Source of the DNA: Fervidicella metallireducens AeB
GTDB taxonomy: Bacteria > Bacillota > Clostridia > Clostridiales > Caloramatoraceae
DNA length: 64,000 nucleotides
Direction: 5' to 3'
Assembly: GCF_000601455.1 (NCBI RefSeq)
Contig: NZ_AZQP01000001.1
Span: forward strand, 1 to 64,000
This document shows positions 45,218-54,944 of the stretch, in pieces (positions within the stretch are counted from its first letter, which is position 1; every line of letters starts with the position of its first letter). Under the pieces are notes generated by a model that was not told the origin of the DNA, made no database searches, and saw only the letters and a program-made list of their open reading frames with translations. The translations under genes were made by a program, and so were the position numbers.

Positions 45218-46555
45218 TTATTTTCTCTTAATTAAGGATGTTCTTATTTTTTTAAATTTAGGAAGAACAAATCTGAATAAGCTGTAAACAAAGCTGTTTA
45301 TTATTAAATCAAATTCTCCAAGAAACTCTACAAAGTCCCCATTGAAGCCTTTTTTAAATTTGTATAGTCCATATAAAGGATTTTCTGGATTTAAATCTCC
45401 GGAAACTCCCCTGAAATCATACATATAACAGTTTAAATCTATACTGTCTTCAATCATTTTCCACTGCATTAAAAAGTTTGGCATAGTGTCCCTTAATATA
45501 TTATGGGAGGCACCATATAAATACCATGCTTTACCACCATAATATAGATATATGGCACCTGATACATAGACATTCTGTTTATCTTTAAACTCAGATATGC
45601 TGTCTATTCTTTCAAGGAAACTTTTTATTTGTCTTTCAGCTTCTGTTATGTTTTTTTCAGTATCAGCAAGCTTTTTTTCAAGTTTCAATATTTTATCAGT
45701 TTCAGTTTCACTCTTAAGATTTGCAAGAATTTCATCCTTCTTCTTAAGTAATCTTTCCTTGTTTTTAATCTGAGTATCTAATTTATCCTTAAGTCTGTTG
45801 TAATCTATCTGGTAGTTGTATTTTAACATATAGATTTTACAATATGGTGAAAGTTTTTCAAGCATGTTCTTAAAATAGGCTCTAGGTCTTGTAATGAAGT
45901 TATCTCTTTCACCAGTTATCACCATAAGCTCATGGAATTTATCAAGTATTTCTTCTGTTATGTTGTTTTTATCATATATTTCAACTGTAAGTCCCCTATC
46001 TTGAGCGACCTTTATGTTATATCTTGTTTTACTTGAAAAATTATTAAATATTTCTTTTTTTCTATCATCAATGTTTTTTGACATATCAAAATTAAGTCTG
46101 AATACAAAATTAGGCTGAATGTTTTCGAAGTTCTTTGTGTTTTTATGGTTATATCCAAGTGATACAAGCATCTCTTTTATTTTCTCACCATTTTCAATTG
46201 TTATTTCATTTTCCTTAAGATGTATATCTGGGTCAATAGAAATAAATGCAATGTTGTTCTTCTTTGAGTAATTTTTCAGAAAATCAGTAAATTCTCCAAC
46301 AAGGTTTTCATTGTTATAATCACATGTAAATCCCCTAGGGATGTATCCCATGTATTTGTTTAAATAAGGTATTTTTCTCAGTAGTATGGTGCAGGTTAAG
46401 ACAAGCTCTCCGTTACTAGTATAACCACCTATAAACCTTGATTTCCATTCTCTTTTTACATCTGCCCAATAGGAAGTCTGAAAAATATGTCCCTTTGAAT
46501 TTTTATTATTAAAGTCGTTAATAATGGAAGAATCTATTTCTTTAAAATTATACAT
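45218..46555 (-). CDS. FemA/FemX-family peptidoglycan interpeptide-bridge transferase
   Basis: A 445-residue FemABX-type aminoacyltransferase. Two GNAT-like halves (SSKTRYNIKVAQDRGLTVEIYDK and VYVSGAIYLYYGGKAWYLYGASH) enclose a long charged coiled-coil arm (about 235-320, rich in K and E), as in Staphylococcus FemA; DFRGVSGDLNPENPLYGLYKFKKGFNG is the C-terminal signature. These enzymes add amino acids to the lipid II stem peptide from aminoacyl-tRNA. The start at 46555 follows AGGTGAT and overlaps the racemase-like gene by 8 bases, implying co-translation. Confidence 0.92.
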   Translation of the reverse strand: MYNFKEIDSSIINDFNNKNSKGHIFQTSYWADVKREWKSRFIGGYTSNGELVLTCTILLRKIPYLNKYMGYIPRGFTCDYNNENLVGEFTDFLKNYSKKNNIAFISIDPDIHLKENEITIENGEKIKEMLVSLGYNHKNTKNFENIQPNFVFRLNFDMSKNIDDRKKEIFNNFSSKTRYNIKVAQDRGLTVEIYDKNNITEEILDKFHELMVITGERDNFITRPRAYFKNMLEKLSPYCKIYMLKYNYQIDYNRLKDKLDTQIKNKERLLKKKDEILANLKSETETDKILKLEKKLADTEKNITEAERQIKSFLERIDSISEFKDKQNVYVSGAIYLYYGGKAWYLYGASHNILRDTMPNFLMQWKMIEDSIDLNCYMYDFRGVSGDLNPENPLYGLYKFKKGFNGDFVEFLGEFDLIINSFVYSLFRFVLPKFKKIRTSLIKRK

Positions 46556-47603
46556 TAACATCACCTTTTCTATATTTTTTTGGAATGCTACTGTCTCCAG
46601 CGATAGGAGACATATCAATATTGAATATGGCATCATCTTCAATACCATCCATGTTTACAAGTGTGAAATTCATATTAGGACGGCCTAGAATCCTTAATTG
46701 TCTTCCGTTATAGATTATACCGCTGTTGTATTTTAAATGATGATAAACGGCCTTTGCAGCATCATAGAAAATGTTTCGCTTTAAATCCTTTGTAAAACCG
46801 AATTTATCAATTAGACCGCAGTCTAGGATTCCAACCTTAGTTGTATTTTTAGTTTTAAAGTAATTACCATAACCTATGAATTCACCCTTATCTACATAAT
46901 AGGTTTTTATTGCCTTGGCTTTGTATTGATATATTTTTTTACAGAAATGTTTATGTGAATCATATCCATAAATAATGTTTCCAAGCCTTACAGTTGTATC
47001 AAAATCTACACTATCGTTGTATTTAATAAATCCATTTGAATTTAAAAGGTGTATTTCATTTATATGTTCTTCTAAATTATCAAGGATGTTTTTAAAAAGA
47101 TTAATCTGGTTTATGGTATATTTTGTGTTTGCTGTATTATGGAGATGGGTATAAATTCCTTCGATTTTAATATTTTTGTATAATGATTTTATATCACTTA
47201 TAAAATCATTAACCTTATTTGGCTTTATTCCAAATCTATTCATTCCAGTATCTACATAAATATGTACTCTGAAATCTTTTTCAGCAGAGCTTAGAATATT
47301 TAATGTTTCAACATTATCAACTGTTAAAATATAGTTATCTTTAACAAGGGCTATGTCTTCCTCAGTATAAACAGGTGTTAATATAAGGATATCCTTTTCA
47401 CTTTTTACCAATAATGCTTCATCAATTGTTGAAACTGCGAAATAATCTACTTTATCGTCAAGAAATTCACTTATAGTTTCGATACCAAGTCCATAGGCAT
47501 TTGCTTTAACAACTGCCATCAGCTTTTTATCAGTTTTTTCTCTGATTTTATTAATGTTATATTCTAATTTATCAAGGTCTACTTCACACCAAAAGTTTCT
47601 CAT
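46548..47603 (-). CDS. alanine racemase-like PLP protein, catalytic Tyr missing
   Basis: A 351-residue protein of the Alr fold. The PLP lysine (Lys33 in VVKANAYGLG) and the R-L-G-x-x-x-Y-G block are conserved. The family GYADG motif, carrying the catalytic tyrosine, reads CGLIDKFG, so the second acid/base residue is gone. It may act on another substrate or bind PLP only. The protein is shorter than typical Alr (370-390). Start at 47603 with GGAGG. It is followed directly by the FemX-type gene with an 8-base overlap. Confidence 0.82.
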   Translation of the reverse strand: MRNFWCEVDLDKLEYNINKIREKTDKKLMAVVKANAYGLGIETISEFLDDKVDYFAVSTIDEALLVKSEKDILILTPVYTEEDIALVKDNYILTVDNVETLNILSSAEKDFRVHIYVDTGMNRFGIKPNKVNDFISDIKSLYKNIKIEGIYTHLHNTANTKYTINQINLFKNILDNLEEHINEIHLLNSNGFIKYNDSVDFDTTVRLGNIIYGYDSHKHFCKKIYQYKAKAIKTYYVDKGEFIGYGNYFKTKNTTKVGILDCGLIDKFGFTKDLKRNIFYDAAKAVYHHLKYNSGIIYNGRQLRILGRPNMNFTLVNMDGIEDDAIFNIDMSPIAGDSSIPKKYRKGDVNV

Positions 47604-47698
47604 AAACAGTATACCTCCAATGTATCTTAAGCATATCATTAACTTTTAATATCCTTGTCATTAAATATGGGGAATATACATTTCGTTGTAAAAATTTA

Positions 47699-47752
47699 AG
47701 CATTCCCTGATTAGTAGCCATTATATTATACCAAACCAGGGAATGCTTTTCT
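47699..47752 (-). terminator. hairpin between the LCP gene and the alr-like gene
   Basis: AGCATTCCCTG pairs with CAGGGAATGCT around a 27-base loop containing TATAAT on the minus strand. It may be the LCP terminator with a promoter for the alr-like gene inside the loop; the minus T run is short. Confidence 0.5.
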
Positions 47753-47763
47753 ATTTTTAATTA

Positions 47764-48831
47764 TTAATTAGCTTTGGAAGTTTTTTTGTCTGTTTTGGTT
47801 TTGTTTATGTCAGCTGGTCTGATATCTGGGACATCTGGTCTTATATCCTCAAATATATACTTTTGTATCTGTTCAGCTGTTGTTTTTATATCAGGTTTTG
47901 GAACAAGAAACCATTTATGATCTATAATCTGACCTTGACTAAACTCATCCAATGGAAATCTGATGTTATCGATAGCTTTAATATCAGAACTTAAAACAGA
48001 AACACCCGTCTTTACAATATCAATTTTAGACATACTTGTTTCAACTAAAGGAAGAATTTGAGAAACCAGGGTTGGATATTTTGATACACCAGCATTTTGA
48101 ACCTTTTCTGTAAGCTGGCTTAAAACTTTTCTTTGTCTTTCAGTACGTTCGTAATCACCATTTCCAACTTTTCTAATTCTAGAGTATGCAACAGCTTGAA
48201 TACCATTTAATTTCTGAGGGCCTGTCCTTTTGATTAATGTAGGGTTTTTTCCTTCAAGATTTGCAACTTCTTTTATGCGGTAATTCAATTCCTTTATTTC
48301 ATAGTCCTTTATGTCTGCTTCTATTCCACCTAGTATGTCAATAACCTTTTCAAGACTAAAGAAGTTAACAGTTGCATAATCACGGATGTTTAAGTCAAAA
48401 TTCTGGTTAAGGGTTTTAATCGCAAGCTCTGGACCTCCATAGGTATAGGCCTCTGTAATTTTTGTCTGACCATGACCTTCAATAGTTACATAGGTATCTC
48501 TCATTATGGATGAAAGTTTAATTTTTTTATGTTTTGGATCGATGGTTGCTATTATTATTGCGTCAGAGTGTGGTACGTCACCTTTACTTCTACCAATATC
48601 TGTTCCAAACAGGGCAATATTGATTACATCCTTTAGGTTTTCCTTCTCAATACTATCTAGTTGGTTTTGAGGTTTTATTCCAAGTTCTAAGTCAGATTTA
48701 GATATTTTATTTGTTTTAATTTTGTTTAATTGGTAATATGCATATCCACCAAGGGATATTGCAAAAAATAGTACCGATAAAGATAATATTTTAAACAATT
48801 TTTTTGTTTTTTTCCTCTTTTTACGTGCCAT
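47764..48831 (-). CDS. LytR-CpsA-Psr (LCP) cell-wall polymer ligase
   Basis: A 355-residue membrane protein. A basic start, one TM (about 12-30), then an LCP domain with FGTDIGRSKGDVPHSDAIIIATID, SIMRDTYVTIEG, the KITEAYTYGG and AVAYSRIRKVGNGDYERTERQ arginine motifs. LCP enzymes attach teichoic acids, capsular or other polymers to peptidoglycan. SD AAGGAGG. Transcribed ahead of the alr-like and femX-like genes. Confidence 0.95.
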   Translation of the reverse strand: MARKKRKKTKKLFKILSLSVLFFAISLGGYAYYQLNKIKTNKISKSDLELGIKPQNQLDSIEKENLKDVINIALFGTDIGRSKGDVPHSDAIIIATIDPKHKKIKLSSIMRDTYVTIEGHGQTKITEAYTYGGPELAIKTLNQNFDLNIRDYATVNFFSLEKVIDILGGIEADIKDYEIKELNYRIKEVANLEGKNPTLIKRTGPQKLNGIQAVAYSRIRKVGNGDYERTERQRKVLSQLTEKVQNAGVSKYPTLVSQILPLVETSMSKIDIVKTGVSVLSSDIKAIDNIRFPLDEFSQGQIIDHKWFLVPKPDIKTTAEQIQKYIFEDIRPDVPDIRPADINKTKTDKKTSKAN

Positions 48832-49130
48832 TATATACCTCCTTGGAGAAAGTTTGGTTTCATTTAAATCTCAATATTCGATATAAAAATTGTTATTGTT
48901 AGGTTATTTGAAAAAGTTTTACAAAATTCCACAAAATATTATATCATACATTTTTAATTTATGGTTTTCGTAGGATATATAATCTGTTAATTTTATGTTA
49001 TAAATTATCAGATTGTAACACCCCTTAATTATAAATAGAGGGATATATGTTTGTTGCAGATAAATATATTGTAAAATAATTCATATAAGGGTAAAATTTA
49101 AAATTAAGAATATAACTTGGGGGAATGAAA

Positions 49131-52058
49131 ATGAATTTGGAGTTAAACAAAATATACCATGGATTTAGACTACTTGAGGAAAAGGACTTAAAGGAAATTA
49201 ATTCCACAGCAAGACTTTTCAGTCATGAAAAAAGCGGCGCCAGACTGCTTTATATCTCAAATGATGATGATAATAAGGTGTTTTCAATAAGCTTCAGAAC
49301 TCCGCCTGAAAATAGTACAGGGCTACCCCATATTCTTGAACACTCTGTTCTTTGTGGTTCAAGAAAATTCCCTGTAAAGGAGCCTTTTGTTGAACTTGTA
49401 AAGGGTTCTTTAAACACATTTTTAAATGCCATGACATATCCAGATAAGACAATGTATCCTGTTGCAAGTAAAAATTCTAAGGATTTTATAAACCTTATGG
49501 ATGTATATCTGGATGCAGTTTTTTATCCTAATATATATGAATGCCCTGAAATTCTAATGCAGGAGGGCTGGCATTATGAGATAGATAATAAGGATTCTGA
49601 CATTGAATATAAGGGTGTTGTTTATAATGAAATGAAGGGGGCCTTTTCTTCACCAGAAGGAATTTTGTTCAGGAAAATACAAGAATCTTTATTTCCTGAT
49701 ACAACATATGGCTTTGAGTCAGGAGGAGATCCTGATGTGATACCAGAGCTGACTCAGGAAGAGTTTTTAAATTTCCATAGAACTTACTATCACCCATCAA
49801 ATAGTTACATATTTTTATATGGTGATGGAGATATTTTGGAACATTTAAAATTTATAAATGAGGAATATCTGGATGCCTTCAATAAAATAGATATAAATTC
49901 TAAAATTCCTGAACAAAAGCCCATAGGTTCTTTAAAGGAGATGACGGTGGAATACTCAATTTCCAATGATGAGGAGGAAAAGGATAAGACCTTCTTATCT
50001 TTAAATACCGTTGTAGGAAAGGCAACAGACCCAGAGCTTTACCTTGCCTTTGAAATATTAGAGCATATGCTTCTTTCAACTCCTGCAGCACCACTTAAAA
50101 AGGCATTGCTAGATGCAGGAATAGGGAAAGACGTTTTTGGTGTATTTGACAACAGCATTTTACAGCCGGTTTTTTCAGTAGTAGTAAAGAATTCTAATGA
50201 GGATAGAAAAGATGAATTTGTAGAGATTGTCAACAGTACATTAAGGGATATTGTACAAAATGGATTAGATAAAAAGTTAATAGAAGCATCTATAAATATT
50301 AAAGAATTTCAAATGAGGGAAGCTAATTTTAATGGTTATCCAAAGGGCTTAATCTATGGAATTAAGTGTATGGACAGCTGGCTTTATGATGAAAATCCAT
50401 ATATGCATCTTCAGTATGAGGATACATTAAAAAAGATAAAAACTGCCCTTACATCAAATTATTTTGAAGTTTTAATAGAAAAATATTTACTTAACAGTAG
50501 CCACAGTTCCTTATTGATAGTTAAGCCGGAATGTGGATTATCTGAGAAGAAAGCTGAGGAAGTTAAAAATAAACTAAGAGGATTTAAAGAAGGTTTATCG
50601 GAATCAGAAATTGAAGAATTAATAAATAATACAATAAAATTAAGGGAAAGACAGGAAACACCAGATTCAGAGGAGGAACTTGAAAGGATACCCCTTATCT
50701 CCCTTGAGGATATAGAAAAAAATGTTGAAGGACTTCCTACAGAAAAAAGAAAAGAGCTTGGTATTGATGTTCTTCATCATGAGATGTTTACAAATAACAT
50801 AGCTTATATAAATATGTATTTTGACACAACTTCCGTAGAAAGGGAGTTAATTCCATATGTTGGACTTTTATCAGGAATTTTAGGAAAAGTAAATACAGAA
50901 ACATATAGTTATCAGGATTTAACAAAGGAAATAAATATAAACACAGGTGGTATAGAAAATAAAGTTGAGATTTTTGGAGAAAAGGGAAGTTTTGAGATTT
51001 TCCATCCGAAATTTATTGTTAAATCCAAGGTGTTGGTGGATAAATTACCAAGGTTACTTCAAATTCTCAGGGAGATAACATGTGCTTCAAAATTTGATGA
51101 TAAAAAACGAATTAAGGAGATAATTCAGGAAACTAAATCCAGAATTGAGATGTCAATTATAAATAATGGTAACGTAACTGCTGTTAACAGGGTTTATTCA
51201 TATATAGCAGCATCAGGAAAATATTATGATCTTGTGAAGGGAGTTGCTTATTTTAAATTTCTTTCAGAGCTAGAAAGGGATTTTGATAAGAGGGCTGATG
51301 AAATTTGTAATAATATTGAAAGAACCTTTAATTCAATATTTAATATAAATAACATTGTTATAGGAATTACTTGTGATGAAGCAGGATACAACAGGTTCAG
51401 GGATAACTTAGAGATAATTCAGAAAGGACTAAGGACAGAGAGCCCATCATATCAAAAATATGATTTTAGTTTAGAACACAAAAACGATGGTTTAATGACA
51501 TCTGCTAAAGTTCAGTATGTAGCTAAGGCATATAACTTTAGAAAACTTGGATATGAATATACAGGAAGACTTTATGTTTTAAAAACGATATTGAGTTACG
51601 ATTACTTCTGGAATAAAATACGTGTCCAAGGAGGAGCCTATGGATGTGGCTTAAGCTTCGATAGATTTGGAAAAATAGCCTGCAGTTCCTATCGCGATCC
51701 AAATTTAATTGAAACTATAAAGGTTTATGACGAGACATATAAATATCTACAGCAATTTAATGTAAATGAAAGAGAAATGAGAAAATATATTATTGGCACA
51801 ATTTCAATGGTTGATACACCTTTAACACCATCTATGAAGGGTGAAAGAGCAGATGCTTATTATTTCAGCAAAGTTACCTTAGAGGATATACAAAAAGAGA
51901 GGGAAGAAATATTGAGTACAACTCCAAAGGATGTAAATAATCTTTCCGGCTTAATAAGGGATTGTATGAATCAAAATTATGTCTGTGTTTTAGGAAATGA
52001 AGAAAAAATAAAGGAAAACAGGGATATATTCAATGAACTGATAAATATATTCCAGTAA
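49131..52058 (+). CDS. M16C presequence-type metalloprotease
   Basis: A 975-residue zinc peptidase of the M16C (PreP/Hyp-like) family. The inverted zinc motif HILEH (67-71) with a downstream glutamate in YNEMKGAFSSPE is visible, and four repeated halves follow. M16C enzymes form a closed chamber and degrade peptides; bacterial relatives may clear secreted or internal peptides. There is no signal peptide, so it is probably cytoplasmic. Start ATG 49131 is chosen because GGGGG lies 7 bases upstream; ATG 49125 is too close. Confidence 0.93.
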   Translation: MNLELNKIYHGFRLLEEKDLKEINSTARLFSHEKSGARLLYISNDDDNKVFSISFRTPPENSTGLPHILEHSVLCGSRKFPVKEPFVELVKGSLNTFLNAMTYPDKTMYPVASKNSKDFINLMDVYLDAVFYPNIYECPEILMQEGWHYEIDNKDSDIEYKGVVYNEMKGAFSSPEGILFRKIQESLFPDTTYGFESGGDPDVIPELTQEEFLNFHRTYYHPSNSYIFLYGDGDILEHLKFINEEYLDAFNKIDINSKIPEQKPIGSLKEMTVEYSISNDEEEKDKTFLSLNTVVGKATDPELYLAFEILEHMLLSTPAAPLKKALLDAGIGKDVFGVFDNSILQPVFSVVVKNSNEDRKDEFVEIVNSTLRDIVQNGLDKKLIEASINIKEFQMREANFNGYPKGLIYGIKCMDSWLYDENPYMHLQYEDTLKKIKTALTSNYFEVLIEKYLLNSSHSSLLIVKPECGLSEKKAEEVKNKLRGFKEGLSESEIEELINNTIKLRERQETPDSEEELERIPLISLEDIEKNVEGLPTEKRKELGIDVLHHEMFTNNIAYINMYFDTTSVERELIPYVGLLSGILGKVNTETYSYQDLTKEININTGGIENKVEIFGEKGSFEIFHPKFIVKSKVLVDKLPRLLQILREITCASKFDDKKRIKEIIQETKSRIEMSIINNGNVTAVNRVYSYIAASGKYYDLVKGVAYFKFLSELERDFDKRADEICNNIERTFNSIFNINNIVIGITCDEAGYNRFRDNLEIIQKGLRTESPSYQKYDFSLEHKNDGLMTSAKVQYVAKAYNFRKLGYEYTGRLYVLKTILSYDYFWNKIRVQGGAYGCGLSFDRFGKIACSSYRDPNLIETIKVYDETYKYLQQFNVNEREMRKYIIGTISMVDTPLTPSMKGERADAYYFSKVTLEDIQKEREEILSTTPKDVNNLSGLIRDCMNQNYVCVLGNEEKIKENRDIFNELINIFQ

Positions 52059-52099
52059 AAGACAGGTTTTGTGGCAGATAAAAAGTTTAATTCAAAATT

Positions 52100-52155
52100 A
52101 ATCCCAAGAAGGATTTTATAAGAATGAAATTTAAAATCCTTTCTTGGGATTTTTC
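52100..52155 (+). terminator. bidirectional terminator
   Basis: AATCCCAAGAAGGATTTTA pairs with TAAAATCCTTTCTTGGGATT (one bulge), followed by T5, between convergent genes. Confidence 0.85.
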
Positions 52156-52163
52156 TTTAAAGT

Positions 52164-53504
52164 TTATCTTTGAATATTTAAATATTTTTTTGGATTAGAG
52201 CATATTTCAAAGGCTACTTTTGTTACAACATTACATACATTGAATAAATTGTTTTTACTTATTTTTGAGGGAACATCATTATCTGTATGGTAATTATCAC
52301 AGGGGCCGTATTCAAAATAAACAAAGGGTATACCGGCATTTTCAAAGGGTACATGGTCACTGCTGTCCTGATCAAAGATGGTGTAATTATAACCTGACCT
52401 TTTGATACATTCTTCAGAAATATCAGCAACAAAGGAGGGATTTAGAGAATTCAGTGTATGTAAATAAAGGGTATTGCCTACACCTGCCATGTCAATATTT
52501 ATCATTGATATTATGTTGTTTATATCTCTGGTTGTTAATTTTGATACATAGTAGGTAGAGCCTTTTAAACCGATTTCTTCTGCTCCAAAGGCAATGAATT
52601 TAATGTTGCAGTTTAAATTTTCCTTAGAAAGTATACCTGCAGTTTCTAAAAGAACAGCAATTCCCGAGGCATTATCGTTTGCTGCAGGGGTATTAACACC
52701 ATCGTAATGAGCACCTATAATAAGTGTCTTAGTATCTGTGCTGTTCAAGTTCGCCTTTTTTGTTGCAATAATATTGCTTGAGTTTTTGATAGTGGTCTCT
52801 GAGATGACCTTTATATTTATTTTAACTTTCTTATTAGAAAATAAAAGATTTTTTATGTAAGAAGCATCTGGTTCACTTATTGATAAAGCAGGTATTTTAG
52901 AAGGACCATAAAGTTCTGCATCAAAGGTACAGCTAGTTTCAGGATCATAAAATATTATTCCCACAGCTCCATATTTATAGGCATATAGTATTTTTGAGTC
53001 AAAATAATTTCTGTTACGTTTTATAAGTACCAATTTTCCTTTTATGTCTGCTTCCTGAAAATCCTTTGTAGTTCCAGCATCAATATAACAAACTTCTGCA
53101 GTAATTCCCTCAGGTGGTGTAGGAGCACTATAGGTAAGGGCACAGGAATATATATCTTCTTTTTCAGGGGAAATTAACGTAACCTTTGTCTGAGAGCATT
53201 TATATCTAATTACAGGGAAAAACTGCTCTTCAACTGTCAGCCCCAATTTTTGAAATTCATTTTTTATATAAGATGATGCTCTTTTTTCTCCATCAGTCCC
53301 AGTTATCCTTGCGTTATCTGTATTTGCTAAATATTTAATGTGTTCAAACATTCTGTCCTTCGAAATATTTTTCGAGAAATCTTTAAACTTAATACTGGAA
53401 AGGTCAGATTTGTTTAATCTGGCGAAAACTAAATTTTGAGAGGTAATTAGAAGATTTAATGTACTGAATACTATGAGACTAAGGAATAAAAAAATTTTCT
53501 TCAT
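52164..53504 (-). CDS. secreted M28 zinc aminopeptidase with PA domain
   Basis: A 446-residue protein: signal peptide (1-28), a PA domain (about 100-235), and an M28 domain. Zinc ligands His266, Asp277, Glu310, Asp338 and His406 and the catalytic Glu309 are all present (IIGAHYDG, AANDNASG, FGAEEIG, NIDMAG, NYHTDND). It removes N-terminal residues outside the cell. Located on the strand opposite to the M16 gene and ending in a shared terminator. Confidence 0.93.
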   Translation of the reverse strand: MKKIFLFLSLIVFSTLNLLITSQNLVFARLNKSDLSSIKFKDFSKNISKDRMFEHIKYLANTDNARITGTDGEKRASSYIKNEFQKLGLTVEEQFFPVIRYKCSQTKVTLISPEKEDIYSCALTYSAPTPPEGITAEVCYIDAGTTKDFQEADIKGKLVLIKRNRNYFDSKILYAYKYGAVGIIFYDPETSCTFDAELYGPSKIPALSISEPDASYIKNLLFSNKKVKINIKVISETTIKNSSNIIATKKANLNSTDTKTLIIGAHYDGVNTPAANDNASGIAVLLETAGILSKENLNCNIKFIAFGAEEIGLKGSTYYVSKLTTRDINNIISMINIDMAGVGNTLYLHTLNSLNPSFVADISEECIKRSGYNYTIFDQDSSDHVPFENAGIPFVYFEYGPCDNYHTDNDVPSKISKNNLFNVCNVVTKVAFEICSNPKKYLNIQR

Positions 53505-53691
53505 AATGTTCTCCCCTTATAACGAGTATAATACCCATATAATTCTATGAATTGTTAAAAATTCCTCTATTCGTTTCCAGTAAAAGTAGAGTAAAAAAAT
53601 TGATATTTTATGTAAATTTATATATTAATTTGAATATATTTAATTGTATAATGAAAATATAAAAGAGTTAAACAAAGGGGACGGATGTTTA

Positions 53692-54873
53692 ATGGATTTA
53701 AAGAAATTTTTTAAGCCATATCTTTATCTAATAGATAGTTTAGGGATATTTTGTATAATTTATAGCATTTTTTTGGAAAAAAGCAGTTTAAATTTATTCT
53801 TTCTCATAATAGCAGTATTTGTTCTTATATCCTCATATTTTGATATACTTCCTGCTAATAATGCAGCCTTTAATTTAAGTGTAGCAACAAATACCTTTGT
53901 TATTATCTCTTTTGGAATATTACCAGCTATTTTGTTGAATTCTATTGAACTCTCCCTATTATCATATAAACGTTATAAACGGAATGAAACAGAAACATTT
54001 TCTATAGTAAAATTAGTTTTTAATATAGCTCAAACTTCAATATGCATATTTGTTGTGTATTCTTTGAAAGAAATTTTAGATGTAAATGTATTCAGTACAA
54101 ATGGACTCGATATAATAAAGCTTGCTGTCCTATATGTTTCATATGTATTCATCAATACATCATTGGTATCCCTTGTTATATCTTTTTCTACTGGTTCATG
54201 GATGATGCAGCTTTTTGATTTAAGGAAATATAAGGCATATTATTCAATGTCCATTTTATTGCTGATAGCTATTGTTTGGCTATATGCTGACAGAGGGGCA
54301 GCAGGTGTTATATTAGTTTATTCCATTTCTATACCTCTTCAAAGATATTCTCAAATGTATACAAAACTTAAAATAAGAGAAGAGGAATTGTTTCAGGATG
54401 AAATGACTAATATATACAATGGCAAGTTTTTAAATGTGATTTTAAACAATAAGATTTTAAACAATAAATCCTTTTATGCAATTATAATTGGAATAGATAA
54501 TTACAGATACGTTTACAAAGAATATGGCAAGGAAATTTCCAAGGTTTTTATAAATAATATTGTTAACTTCATAATTTCAATTATACAAGAAAAGGAATAT
54601 ATATTCAGATATAACGAAGATACTTTAATTTTGCTCATAGACGGAGGAAACAAGAAGTTAAAGGGTGCAGAGGTTTCAAATAAAATAAAAGATGGTGTTG
54701 GTAATATAAAATTAAAGAAAGATAAAATTTCTATTATTCCAAAACTCAGTATAGGTATGATTTATGAAAATGATACTCAGGGTATAAATTATCCCAAAGT
54801 AATAGAGAAATTAGAGAAGGCTTTAGAACTTAGCAGGGAGACCGAAGGACAAAAAATAGGGTACTACAATTAG
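53692..54873 (+). CDS. membrane protein with strongly degenerate GGDEF domain
   Basis: A 393-residue protein. Six to seven hydrophobic segments fill residues 1-220, followed by a GGDEF-fold domain (EEELFQDEMTNIYNGKFLNVIL ... DNYRYVYKEYGKEISKVFI ... FRYNEDTLILLIDG). The GGDEF loop reads YNEDT, so no cyclase activity is expected. The ATG at 53692 is used; SD GGGG-ACGG is loosely spaced. It ends just before the terminator/SD hairpin of the next gene. Confidence 0.8.
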   Translation: MDLKKFFKPYLYLIDSLGIFCIIYSIFLEKSSLNLFFLIIAVFVLISSYFDILPANNAAFNLSVATNTFVIISFGILPAILLNSIELSLLSYKRYKRNETETFSIVKLVFNIAQTSICIFVVYSLKEILDVNVFSTNGLDIIKLAVLYVSYVFINTSLVSLVISFSTGSWMMQLFDLRKYKAYYSMSILLLIAIVWLYADRGAAGVILVYSISIPLQRYSQMYTKLKIREEELFQDEMTNIYNGKFLNVILNNKILNNKSFYAIIIGIDNYRYVYKEYGKEISKVFINNIVNFIISIIQEKEYIFRYNEDTLILLIDGGNKKLKGAEVSNKIKDGVGNIKLKKDKISIIPKLSIGMIYENDTQGINYPKVIEKLEKALELSRETEGQKIGYYN

Positions 54874-54902
54874 TGCAAAACTAAGTAAAATGTAACCAAG
54901 GG

Positions 54903-54944
54903 AAATCACCCGGCATATTATGTATATATGCGGGGTGATTTTTT
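54903..54944 (+). terminator. terminator whose 3' arm contains the next SD
   Basis: AAATCACCC (54903-54911) pairs with GGGTGATTT (54933-54941), plus six more pairs after one mismatch, then T6. The 3' arm GGGGTGAT (54932-54939) is the SD for the ATG at 54945. Confidence 0.82.
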
